Source of the DNA: Vandiemenella viatica
Taxonomy: Eukaryota; Arthropoda; Insecta; Orthoptera; Morabidae
Reading direction: 5' to 3'
Length of the DNA: 64,000 nucleotides
Assembly: GCA_031002005.1 (NCBI GenBank)
Contig: CM061914.1
Span: 10,712,148-10,776,147 of the forward strand
Shown piece after piece: positions 1 to 10,944 of this stretch. Each line of letters opens with the position of its first letter. The first letter of the stretch is position 1. Made by a program: the position numbers and the translations under genes. The notes under the pieces were generated by a model. The model was not told the origin of the DNA and made no database searches. It saw only the letters and a program-made list of their open reading frames with translations.

Positions 1-484
1 ACTCAATTTAAGTACAAGAATCTAACGTACGATCTATGTCATTTTTAGTTCAAATAATAGAAAGGGCCGAAAACCGATCTTGTGGCATCGAATTCTTCAA
101 ATATGTTTTAATAATTTTTAACTTCTTTCTTCTGACGCAACTGAATTACGTCTGGTGAAAATAATTCTCAAGGCTACTTCGATAGTGGGGTACACTTCAG
201 TAATTCAGTTAATGTTTTTTCTATTATTACTTCATTACCGAGATAACGCAGTTGTTTTCTTCCTATACACGGATAAACATATTAATTTCTTCATGCAAAT
301 CTTGTCCATCAATATCAAATGTTTCTCATGCTGTTATACAAATGTGACATTTAATAAATCTTAATGAGAAATTTAGATTAGGTAGTTATTAATATATACT
401 ATATTATCAATTAACCAACTTTATTTTAATGTTATCACTAATAGCTGAAGATAAAATATTTTTCAAACATAAATTTTAATCAAC
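1..484. other. AT-rich intergenic DNA, nothing recognised
   Basis: No coding-like open frame, repeat boundary or RNA gene is visible. The short open frames are AT-rich and look random. Confidence 0.5.
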
Positions 485-486
485 AT

Positions 487-570
487 GGATAGCTGCGCGA
501 GGCCCCTCCAAGAGCGAGGCCCTGGGCGATTGCCCTGTTCGCTACCCCCTAAGGCCGCCTCTGATTACAA
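487..570 (-). mobile_element. hAT-like terminal fragment
   Basis: Read on the minus strand, this GC-rich island begins CAGAGGCGGCCTTAGGGGGT and continues through a gcgaac-gggcaatcgccc block. This resembles the termini of hAT-type transposons and MITEs that are common in arthropod genomes (CAG-GGCGGCCTTAGG type). Only one end is visible. No matching second terminus or 8-bp target duplication was found, so this is probably a fragment. A 72-codon open frame runs through it on the plus strand but is a by-product of the GC-rich composition. Confidence 0.45.
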
Positions 571-3050
571 GACAATCGCAAAGCTATTAGAACTCCCAGC
601 AACTACGCCTTTGTTCACAATGATATCGTGTACTTGGTCGTCACGATTCGATTCGACCAATAGCCTTGCGTTTTGCGAAGTTACATTTCCCTTGTATTTT
701 TAGCACTTTTGATTAATTAAAATCAGTAAAAAAATTCGAATAAATAGGAAAAAAATGTTAAATCGGTAATTCTACACTAATAAAATTTCAAAATAAAAAT
801 ACTAGATGTAAATTTGAATTTCATGCATATTCCCTATTAAATTGAACTTTACTAATTCGGTGCAGGTAACCCGTGCTACAGATATGTTAGGGAGTGAAAA
901 AAGTAAGACTGACAAGAATCAAGATGTGAGGTGGACGGTATCACCCTCCCGGTTGAACTCAGATGTGGTAGAAATCGGCGTAATCGTGAAGACTTGTATG
1001 CGAAGCAAACATCCATCTATCACTCTACGCAGAGCGTTACTATAGTGTCGAATAAGTCTATACAAACCGTCTGTCTAAACAGATAGGAATGTACAACTCT
1101 GTGCAGGCATTAAAAATGGAACAGACAAATCAAACCGCTTAAATTGACGAATTTTCTGTAAGCAAGGTGAATCTCCACTGAAAGGTTGCTTGAACTGCCT
1201 ACGCAAAGGCGGTTAGACATCATTACTTTGCAACTTAACAACGACACCACGACCAGAATGCTTAATGCATATTGCGTAGAAAGTGAAGCGTCATATACTA
1301 GACGTAAGTAATAGCAACAAACAGTAATTTTTGGGTGCGGAATGTCTGGGTGTGATCAGTAAAGTTATATTGAGGCTATGGAAATTAGTAATAATTACAA
1401 AACATAATTAACGAAAGGTTGTTTAAGAAGATAAAGTGACACTTTTTTACTACAAAATTCTTATGAGTATGATGTATTCTATAGAAAAGATCAAGCTTTA
1501 GTAAGTAAATAATAAAGAATGTTTTACAAGTAAAAATTATATAAACTATATTTTTAAAAAATGTTGATCCTGATAAAAACTAATAACGATAACTAATTCA
1601 ATAAGACTTTCAGAAACGTATTTCGGAAAATGCCGTATTCGGATGGTAGCCACACGAGTGTGAGAGCGTTATCTCCCGGCCCTGCCACATCCTTCATCGC
1701 TTCCCTTCCAGTTGCGACGAACACAACACTCCCACCGACCTGGTCTCAACTACGATAATTCCTTCGAGAAGTGCGTATCGTCGCCTTGGATTCGTTTCAC
1801 CGCATGTGGAAATTTATGAGCAGTATAACTTCTGCTTACATGAAGCCACGACATTCACTGTGATTCCGTTCTGTCGTTTTCGTCAGTTCTTATCAACTAC
1901 AATGCTGGGTGCGTTTGTTCAAAATAGAATAGCAAACCCAGAGACGAAATTACTGTTGCGAACCGTTTACATTCACCAGCCCTGTACTTCATGTTTCAAA
2001 TGATGGGTGCTTATCTTGAAGACATTAAACTGATACTTCCGAGGTCAAACGTCTTCCCCCTCCCACTCCCCACTGAGTTTTCATATCTAAAATCAAATTA
2101 CACCTACTGAGAAATCAAGAAAATCTTTTTTTTTCATTTTAAGAAATCCTAATTCAGTTTCGACGACAAGAGATCTTCCTTCGCCTCCAAATCTTGGATT
2201 ACATGCTTAGATTTATCGTTGAGTTGAAACGATTTTGTACAGAATTCACCATATGTGTTGACCTGTGCTACAAAAACGAATCTTAAGTAACTAATAATAA
2301 AGGTGCTTAGCTAAGGGCCAAATTTATTTATTTCTGCGCTTGCAGACGCATTCAAGTAAAAATTAGCAACTGTCTTCCCATTTTCTTGTGGCTTTAAACT
2401 TCGTCTATGACAAAGTCGCTAGGACCAGGTGTAATTTGTCCATAGCCTGTAAGAAGGGACAAATATTGGATTATTGTAGTATGGTTCCAGGGATTTATGA
2501 AACTCGTAATCTTGTACCTAAACTGTTGCTCATCTGTACACAATGTTACTTGTCACCTGTAGCTGACTGGCCTTAGTGAGATATCTCAACTGATCTTGTT
2601 GGAAAGATATTCGCTCCGCAAAACTATTTTTAAATGAATATTAACCATGAATCTCATGTATCTGCACACAATACGCCTCCGGTTTATTTCAATCTCACGT
2701 AGCACATATATTTTATGGCTCTAAAATGTCCGCCTCACAAACTCTAATCATTTACTTTTTCTGCAATTCTTCCATTCAATTTTATCACCCATTCATGATT
2801 AATCATTACCACAAGTCCCCAAATGTGATCCTCAAATCTCGAAAACTTATTCTTTAACTACTTGATATTCGCCTTAATGTTCTCCTGTAGTAAAATTTTA
2901 AAGACCTCTTTCTAATTTTCGCGTGATTACTATTTGATTAAAACAGTTTTCGCTTCAATGAACGTCGTTTATCCCACCAATATTTTTTTTACTGTCCTTG
3001 ATTCAACAACGAGTTGCAATTTTCCTTCCTAGTAAAGAATTCTTTATCTT
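571..3050. other. AT-rich intergenic DNA, nothing recognised
   Basis: About 2.5 kb with scattered short open frames and no recognisable domain, splice-framed exon, repeat unit or RNA gene. A slightly GC-richer patch at about 1620-1800 carries no recognised motif. Confidence 0.4.
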
Positions 3051-3059
3051 TTATAGCTG

Positions 3060-4190
3060 GTGCCCACGACTTCGTATTTGTAAAGAATTTTGATTGACAG
3101 CTACCGACATAGTGCAGGCTGCTAACACACAAACGTCAATGATCTGCGCAGGGTATTTATGTATGCAAAATGAAATAAAGGGACACATGGCTTTGGTCGA
3201 AATATGAAAATGCCCTTCGTCGGCCAATTTCAACCACCATATCTCCCACACTCCCACAGCTACCGACATGCAATCACTATAGTGCACGATGGAAGACTCC
3301 AGGTTACTACCACACACAACACCAGTGGTCTGCGGTTGGTAGTTCTGGCTGCAAGGTGAAATATAGGGACACACGCGTCATTGGCAGACATAGGAAAATT
3401 CCCTCCATAGACCACTTTCAAATACCATATCACCCAAACCCCTATAGTTACCGACATCTAACAACCACAGCGCACGATGGGAGACTTGACGTCACTACCA
3501 CACACAATCACCAGTGGTCTGCGCTATGCAGTCGAGGCAGAAAAGTGAAACATACGGACACACATGTCTTTGGTACAAAATAGAAAACGTCCCTGATCGA
3601 CCACTTTCAACCACCACAACTCGTACTCCCCACAGGTACCGACATTTGGCCAACGTTGTGAACGATGGGAGACTCGATACTGCAACTACACGCAAACACC
3701 AATGGTATGCGCTAAGTAGTTGTGACAGGAAAGAAAAGTATAGAGACGCACAAGGGGTAAAAATATATATTTTTTGTTTTGCCTTGTCGACAGCGAGGTC
3801 ATTAAAGGCGGGATGGGACTGGGAACAAGGAACGGGAAGGAATTCTGCCATGGCATTTTTGAAGGAAGCATCTGCATTCGCCTGGAGTGATTTGGGGAAA
3901 CCCGAAATCTGGATGCCCGGAAGGGAATTCGAACGCGAGTCCGGCCGAATGTGAGGCCAGAACGTTAACCGTTCACCCACCAGGCTCGGGGTAGAAATAT
4001 GAAAACGCCCTCCATTGACAAACTTTAACCATCATATCTCGCACATGCCCAAAGCCATCGGCATTCGGCCAACGTTGCGCACGGTAGGACACTCCGTGCT
4101 ACTCCCACACACAAACACCTGTGGTCTGCGCTTGCCAGTGGCGGCTGAAAACTGAAATATAGGGATCCGCACTGTTTTTATATATAAGAT
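3060..4190. repeat. Diverged tandem array, unit about 188 bp, SINE-interrupted
   Basis: The anchor word taccgacat recurs at 3102, 3261, 3449 and 3637, and a diverged form (catcggcat) occurs at 4056. Other words recur in step: ccactttcaaccacca, ccagtggtctgcgct and gaaatatagggacacac. Spacing is 159, 188 and 188. The last interval is 419, which becomes about 190 once the inserted SINE and its duplicated target are removed. Units are perhaps 75-85% alike by eye. The several small open frames in the array are by-products of repetition, not genes. The array ends at 4175-4190 with TTTTTATATATAAGAT, the same terminal word that ends the second array near 38540. This suggests both arrays are bodies of one class of dispersed element rather than true satellites. 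Confidence 0.75.
3767..3987 (-). mobile_element. tRNA-headed SINE inserted in the tandem array
   Basis: On the minus strand the element has an A-box-like stretch (tggtgggtgaacggttaacg) and a B box (cgttcgaattcc). Its body then carries catccagatttcgg, aaatcactccagg and the ccatggcagaattccttcc block, ending in a short A-rich tail (T-rich on the plus strand at 3767-3780). It is flanked by ggggtaaaaatat (3754-3766) and ggggtagaaatat (3988-4000), a 12/13 target duplication. It is the same family as the SINE at 21158-21398. SINEs of this kind are pol III transcribed and moved by LINE machinery. Confidence 0.85.
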
Positions 4191-5895
4191 TATGAAACCA
4201 CTTCAAATTTTTCTTACGTCTAAGGAATATTCCTTTACTTCACTGCTTTCTTTTGTTTAACGAAGTAAGTGGGTATTAAAATTTTCATGCAACAGAAGAT
4301 TTGTAATTCGAGATATTTGCTCTGGCAAATAAATTACATACGTTAATATCGTTGTTAAATATCTCTTTACCTAATCTACCGAGCAGCCTCCCTAGTCTAG
4401 TAACTGAACAAATTGTCACGTAGGTGATACTGATCATGTGGTCTCGGTTACATATGTGAACAAACGGGGTCCCAAGAGTAAGAGATTCACATGTTGTTCA
4501 ACTAATGTCGGCAACGTGGTTCAGATTGGACAATAACGTCACGAAAATCTCTGTGAACAAATTAGTATTGTTATCATGACTGTCAAGTTTGCTGACAAGT
4601 GATGTACCAGGTACTACCATGCTCATATTAATCCGAACGACCTGAATTTCACATCGCTATATTTCCTCCTGGGACTTATTCAACCCATTATACACATCTA
4701 CGAAGACAGTACTATACCCTGGAGGTGGTACAGTCTCACGACTATTAAAATTGAGCCACATCCACCTCCCATAAAACGAAATACATTTCCGCTTTTTTGT
4801 TTCATAAACCGAAATAGTGATTACATTTCGGCAATAAAAGAGTTATAGGAACATCGAATACGTTTCATTTACTGTTTTAAAGACATTTTACAGTTATTAA
4901 GTGTTCACACATAGCACGAAAGTTACCAATCTCAAACAAAATGCTGATTTTTAGCAAGTACTGGACAACAACAAAATGCAGATTTTATACCCGTCTCCAA
5001 CAACTTAAAATGACTCGAAATTTACGTTAATATTCAACGTTTGTTGTGTATTATAATTTTTAGAAACAGTACAGAATTATCTAAGAGTTCTGTCAAATAT
5101 ATAACACGTAACAAGATTTCAGATTTAATAATTTTGGCAGTGGTCTTGTAAGTATGCTTGCCTGTAAAAGCAATTCTTTTAGTTCTGTCGTTTCTTGAAC
5201 ATACTTAGCGTGGAACAATAGAAAAGAATCATAACATTAATGGTCTGGCTGACGTGAGACACTGTCAACGCAGAATGCGTGAGTATGATTTGAAATATAC
5301 TTTTCTATTAAATTTAACTTCACCGTAAAGATTTCTGTCACTCAACATTCCCCATTTTTTCTAGTGCTCATAACAAAGTCGGGCGATTGATCATTGATGT
5401 AATACGTAATGGTAACTGTTTAAAATAATCAAGGAACTAAATCAAACTAATGTGTCTATTGTGCGAAAAAGTTCTTTTTAGCTAATGTCCTTACTATGCG
5501 GCAACGATAATTTCTAGCCTGTGGTATTGGGAAGCAAATGAGAAATGAAATGGAAAGTGGCTGTTCTTACGAAAAAAATTCTCATCAAAGAAGAACATAA
5601 AATTCAAAGCTTCCGTATTTAAAAACATGCTGCTCCGACTAGTGATAGCTAATGATATAATTGATGCATAACCCCAACTGGGCATTATTCGTGGCATGGA
5701 GTTATCTTCCCTGTCCTATCGCGTTGACCGCAATCTCGGGGAGTCCGTAAATAAATCGGTTTGAGGTAAGGGGAAAAATCGTTAACCTTAGCACAAAAAG
5801 AATATACGTTATTAAAGAAGTGCAGAAATTTCACAAGTTAATTCTGACGAATATCACCATTGATGAAAAGTTTATTTAATTTTATTTCCTAAATT
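4191..5895. other. AT-rich intergenic DNA, nothing recognised
   Basis: No gene, repeat boundary or RNA gene is recognised here. The open frame at 5494-5697 on the minus strand has no recognisable motif. Confidence 0.4.
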
Positions 5896-7030
5896 TAAAA
5901 TTCCAAGAAATAAACAGTAAATTCCAGGAACGAGGAAGGATAATGCCTGGCTCGTTATTAGTTTCTCCTACCTCAACTTCCGTCTCTGGTAAGCCTGACG
6001 CTATGGTGCTGTAATTGGCTCAGGTTCGGGGATGCTGATCCCGGAAGCTACGAGGTGCGATGTCTTGCGGTTCCACGGTTCGAGTCAGCCGAGGGCAAAA
6101 GTGGTTAAATGATGCGTTATGTTTTTCTTGGGTTACCCGTACACTGGGACAGTGAAAACATATTTTACACCTATTGGGAAGTTGAAATTACAAATTTCTG
6201 CTTGTATCTATTGTGAAATCGAAATTCGTTGTTATTCTTCAATAAAGTCACTATTATTTCAAAGGCACGGAAGAGGTTAGTATTCTAAAAACGTAAACGA
6301 ATTCGGCAACGATATTTAAGAAATGGCAATTCCTCATTCGGTTGAGTAATTTCGAGATTTTTTATTTAAACAGAATTTTTGATAGCCAGATCGTGAGTGT
6401 GAATTGACTACTGTCTAGTGCCACTGATGAAATTTATCCTTCACCTAATTCGTTCAGCTATTAATTAATGTAAAATTCCGGGAAATAAACAATAACTTTC
6501 AGGAATGAGGAAAGATAATGCCAAGCTGTTTATGCGTTGTAGCTACGTCATCTTCCGTCTCTGGTAAGCCTGCCGCGATGGGGCGGTAAGTGGCTCATAT
6601 TTGCGGATGCAGATCCCGGAAGCTATTGCGTTGTCTCGTGGTTCCACGGTTCGAGTCGCGCCGCGGAAAAATGCGGTTAAACGATGCGTTATGTATTTCT
6701 TGTGTTACCCATACACTGAGACAGAAAAAACGTATTATACACCTATTGAGACGTTAAAATTACAGATTATGCCTGTATCTATTGAGCAATCCAAATTAAT
6801 TGGTATTCTTCAGTAAAGTCATTATTATTGCAAATGCCTGGAAGAAATTAGGTTTTTTTTTTTTTTTTTAATGTAAACGAATTGGTTCACGGTTGTTGAG
6901 AAGTGGCAATTCCCCATTCCTTTAATTCCTTTGAGTATTTTCGGAATTTCTTTAAAATTTAAACTAAAACTTTTTTGGCTGGATCGTGAATGTGACTTGA
7001 CTACTGTCTAATGCCACTGAAGAACATTAC
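5896..7030. repeat. Tandem duplication, about 575 bp per copy, with B-box-like words
   Basis: Copy 1 runs from 5896 to about 6440 and copy 2 from 6471 to about 7030. Both begin taaaattcc-gaaataaacaa and share the gtctctggtaagcctg start of a GC-richer core. Both carry gatcccggaagcta and the word ttccacggttcgagtc, which resembles a pol III B box. Both end with gactactgtcta-tgccactga. The offset grows from 575 to 592, partly because copy 2 gained a 17-base T run at 6853-6869. The copies are clearly diverged. The 71-codon open frame in copy 2 is not preserved in copy 1, so I treat the unit as noncoding, possibly a duplicated SINE-like element. Confidence 0.75.
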
Positions 7031-7967
7031 CTATTTGTTTGCAGAAAAGTAACACAATAAAGATTTAATTTAAAACTGCTAGTATCTGTATGTATTGACA
7101 TATTAACTCATTGTATGCTGAATTGACGCTAAAGTAAATACAATCATGTTGTGGATACTGAAATTTGTAACAATCTAGTCTTAACGTATAAATTGTTCGC
7201 GATCATTCATTTCGCCAAAGTGTAAAGTAAAAGGTTTGTTTCCTCATAGTTGTAAAAAAAACGATAGCCAGTATATAGACGTCATAACATCCACGAGGAC
7301 TATGAGAAAGAAGAGTGGTTTTATAAATATCCTTCGTTTCATTTATTCTAAACAAAAATCTATCAGTTTCTAAATTTTTGAAAATTTTTGTCTCAAGATA
7401 AATATCATAACAGAAAGAAATAGTGACACTTATTTTTTCGTAATGTTTTTTTAATAGAAAACTTATAAAAAATTACGTGTCAGCTGATAGATGACGATAG
7501 CACTATCAAGCGCCATATTGTAATTCATTATAAGGATTTATAGTTTTCTCAGTTACACTCGGCAAGTGATGTGTAATAGGATCATCATGAGGAAATAGGG
7601 CTGTTTACACACAGCGTTGAACGCGCAGCCTTTCCGTGAATGGCTCGTATGGAATATCCATTCCCAGGATATTCCTACTTCTTAAAGAATGCATAATCAT
7701 TAATTTTCTATATATTCTCATACAGTCTTTGCATTAAATGTGGACAGCGCTGTCATGTTCTATCAGTCTTTTTGCACAATCTGGCATCAATCTAATACCA
7801 GGAAAGAGTAAGGCAATATCATTGGGGGATAATTCATTCAGAGCCATCTATAATTCAGATTATTCATTTCCGTAAGTCAATGCATTAAACAAAACTGGAA
7901 TTAAGCTCCTCCCCACTGACGATTCATAATGGCGGGGTAGTTCATCAACCTTCCCCTACATTTCAAT
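7031..7967. other. AT-rich intergenic DNA, nothing recognised
   Basis: No feature recognised. It abuts the large inverted repeat. Whether the repeat continues leftwards cannot be judged, because the opposite arm disappears into the sequence gap. Confidence 0.4.
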
Positions 7968-9316
7968 AACACTTTAAATAAATTCAGATCGTAAAACCTA
8001 TCGCAAAAGTTGTAATTAACGGGAATGCATTAAAGCGAGGCAAAAAATAACCCCTAAGGCTCCGTTCTACATTTTACTACAACTGAGTAGCGTAAAACTT
8101 TAACGATCATTATTTACATACTGGTTTGGCTAATTCCTTCCGATAACATTTCACTCATAATGTGGTCTGTGGACAAACCAGCGAATAAACATTTTCGAAG
8201 AGGTAGAATTTTGAGTACTACGAAACTACAGAAACAAGAGATTATTTCGGAAAAGGTTGAAGGTAACAGTCTTCCTAGGCAACATTGTTAACAAACTGAC
8301 GAGTAGGTATCTAGCTTGAGCAGGGGGGGGAGGGGTCCTGTTGTTAGCGTTGTGGTGTCTGAACCTGCGGTTCAAATCCACGTATTTCATATTCTTTTAA
8401 AATTTTTCCTCTTTTATAAGTATCGGACCTACACTATGCTTATGCATATTATACATTCTTGATTCCTTACAAACTGCCTCAGGGAATAAGATACTTAAGG
8501 AATCTCTTATAACCGAAACTATCAAATGATTTTTAACCAACTACCAACATGAAAGTAAACACTTTTGCGGCGACAGCGCTAAAGAAAATACTCTGGTTCG
8601 CAGCCACGCCGAAATCAGATCGTCTGTCCCATTTCCAACTGTACACGTTTGTCGAAAATAATCATTTCACATTAGAACGAATTTCACGTTTCAGAAACAA
8701 TTAATTTATCGTTGGAATTATGTCTCTAATTTTAAGCCATGTCTATCATTAATTCTGTAGGTGGTCTATAATGATCATACACCGTCGTCAAGGAAAACAA
8801 AAATATAATGCTAAAAACATGAAAGGAAATGGCATAGAACCAAATATTAGTACTGTAACAAATTAAATAACCATTGTCACTCAAAAATTTAAAACCCGGT
8901 TATTATCGTAGGACTAGCATAAATTCTTTTATTACTGGTATAAGTAAAGAAAGTTAATTGAGAATCGGGATTGAAGTAGAGAGTTCTAAAATTACTGCTT
9001 TACAGCGTAGCGACTTGATACCTGCGGGATTTAAAAACTCATTACTTAATAAATCATACAATTTTTGTGTTATTCTTTGTTTGCGATTACTTCAGTATAA
9101 TAATATAAATAGATACCACCATTTGGTGAAGAAGGATGTCTCCACTCGTGTGAGTGTTCTTTAGTCTCGTGTGTGAAGTGGAACGGTGACTTTTCGTCAC
9201 CCGTGATAGTCGACTCCAAAATAGACTAAGCCGCAAAAATTCTAACAAACACAGCCTACCGGTAAAGAAAGTTCGACAGTGCCTTAAGACCGGAGGACCG
9301 AGCGTAATGGATGAGC

Positions 9317-9535
9317 CTTAACGCTCTGGCCTCGCATTCGGGAGGAGGCGGGTTTGAATACCCGTCCGACTATTAGAGGCGGAAAAGGACTAGTGGCAAG
9401 GATTTCACCAATGGCCTTTAAGGAACCATTCCGGTATTCACATAGAGTGGTTTGGGGAAACCATTGAAACCCCAAATCTGGATGGCCGGACTAGGATTCC
9501 AACCTGTGTCCTCCCAAATGAGAGACCAGAGCGTC
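9317..9535 (-). mobile_element. Composite SINE: head in both orientations
   Basis: The left piece (about 9317-9366) is a plus-strand SINE head (taacgctctggcctcgcatt) ending in a B-box-like gggtttgaatacc. It is followed by a nearly whole copy in the opposite orientation. That copy includes the body words catccagatttgggg and tttccccaaaccactc and a head ending near 9535 (cgctctggtctctcattt read on the minus strand). The two heads therefore face outwards. This could be one SINE inserted next to another, or a rearranged SINE. It belongs to the family at 3767 and 21158. Confidence 0.65.
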
Positions 9536-9973
9536 ACAGCGTCTACAAGAATGCGTGTGTCGAATGGTGATGACGTAGAAAATTGTATAATTGTTCAGCC
9601 CTTAAAACGATGTATACACTTGAAGAAAGTAAATTGAAACATTGCTTGGGAGATCTTAGATTTTGGATTTGCCTCTTACAGTTAACAAGGATTACCATTG
9701 TATTTTTAATTTCCAGCTGTGACTTGCAGTCTTAAGTTGTATAATTGTAGTGAAAAACAATTAAAAAAACTTTAGCCGAATTTGCTGATCGTGATGAATT
9801 ATTACGTGTATTATTTGCGTTATAAAGGTGTTCTTGTTAGCCGAAGGAAAGAGGAAAGTTCACACTTATTTCCTCCTGCAACGCTGCCACATCTACTTCC
9901 TCCAACGTTGTCACGATTTCTGACTTCTGGCATTGCTCCGGAAATTCCTATACAAGGAATCGTGTCTCATAGC
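9317..9973. mobile_element. 657-bp segment present only in the left arm
   Basis: The right arm reads straight through atgagctaggcg at the equivalent point (about 11718-11729). In the left arm about 657 bases lie between atgagc and taggcg. The segment contains SINE-derived parts at its left end (9317-9535) and an AT-rich remainder. It is either an insertion into the left arm or a deletion from the right arm. Only a weak agc repeat flanks it, so no target duplication decides between these. Confidence 0.7.
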
Positions 9974-10746
9974 TAGGCGATATCATGAGAACAGACACAT
10001 TGCCGAAATTGAAAATTATTTTTCTTCCACGTCTCATATTTTTATTTAACTGATTTTTTTTCTGTTTTTAACAGTTTGATTCTTTATACAGATTATCAAT
10101 AACTATTCATTCAAGAGATTTTGTATCTATATATATCTTCACTTTGGTTACATACTGGACGAAGCACGCCTGTTTATAAAGGCGGAGTGGCTGAACCGCA
10201 ATGCGCTGACCTGTGGAGCTGTGTATCCTAGGTTCGATCCCACTTGCAGTTCAATATTTTTTCATTGATTATTTCCTTTTCACTTGTTGCAAAATACATA
10301 TCATATGTATATACGTCTAAAAAACTTCTTATATTTTACGGCAAATTGTTTAAAAATAAATTCTAATATCAAGCGCGAATACACTTGTCATCAGATGTCT
10401 CAGTCCACTAATGTAGCAGCATCTTTAGTTGTTTATCGTGAAGACAGATTCATTTAGCACTCCATATGAATATCATTTTGCTAGCAGTTTATAGGCCACA
10501 TCGACGATAACATGTGTGTATTTGGAATTTAAAATACTGTTCAGCCAATATAATCTGACGAGTTTAGTGCATTTTAGTGCCGTAAAGGCACGGAGTACAT
10601 TTGGAGTTGTTCATGAGAACCTGCACGATTAATCACTGCTGTTTAATTTCTCGCTTGATCCGACAAAGAAACTATTATTATTAAATTTTTTTATTATGGA
10701 TCTGTGATTTCAATATGTTGTGAGTTGGGAAATTTTTGTAAATGCC

Positions 10747-10944
10747 AATATACCTAATAGTTAGCGTTAGTAAAAAAGAGCAGCTATGTGCAACCAACAG
10801 CCATTTAGTTTCACATCTGGCTTAGAAATGAAATTTTTAATTTAGAAGGAGCATTTCACAGCGATAACATTGGATACAGATATTTACTGTGTTTGCGTCA
10901 GACTCCAAGAACTAGCCGTGTTTGAGAAAATTCTATCTCTGGAG
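10747..10944. other. Unique spacer of the inverted repeat
   Basis: About 198 bases separate the two arms. They do not pair with each other and carry no recognisable coding or RNA feature. Confidence 0.7.

Larger units (their letters stand above)
7968..10746 (+). repeat. Left arm of a large inverted repeat
   Basis: From aacactttaaataaattc at 7968 the sequence is the reverse complement of the stretch ending at 13071. Pairing continues inward to gtaaatgcc at about 10738-10746, with only occasional mismatches and small indels. The left arm contains one large extra segment (9317-9973) absent from the right arm. Both arms contain two tRNA-like words with B-box sequences: near 8378 (ggttcaaatcc) and near 10230 (ggttcgatccc). 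A 68-codon open frame at 8958-9164 is mirrored exactly at 11876-12082 on the other strand simply because of the duplication. No protein family is recognised. The outer end of the arm is not defined. Confidence 0.9.

Noticed and set aside
3051..3980. Several overlapping open frames of up to 161 codons, including one on each strand
   Set aside because: They cross the tandem array and the SINE. They contain SINE-derived peptide, and the repeated peptide pieces follow the 188-bp period.
8320..8390. Possible tRNA-like or SINE head with ggttcaaatcc
   Set aside because: Only the B-box word is convincing. A G-run lies where the head should start and no body or tail was recognised.
10182..10249. Possible tRNA gene (gcggagtggctgaacc... 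ggttcgatccc)
   Set aside because: It has an A-box and a B-box word, but no consistent acceptor and anticodon stems could be drawn. It is repeated in the other arm of the inverted repeat and looks like a SINE-type relic.
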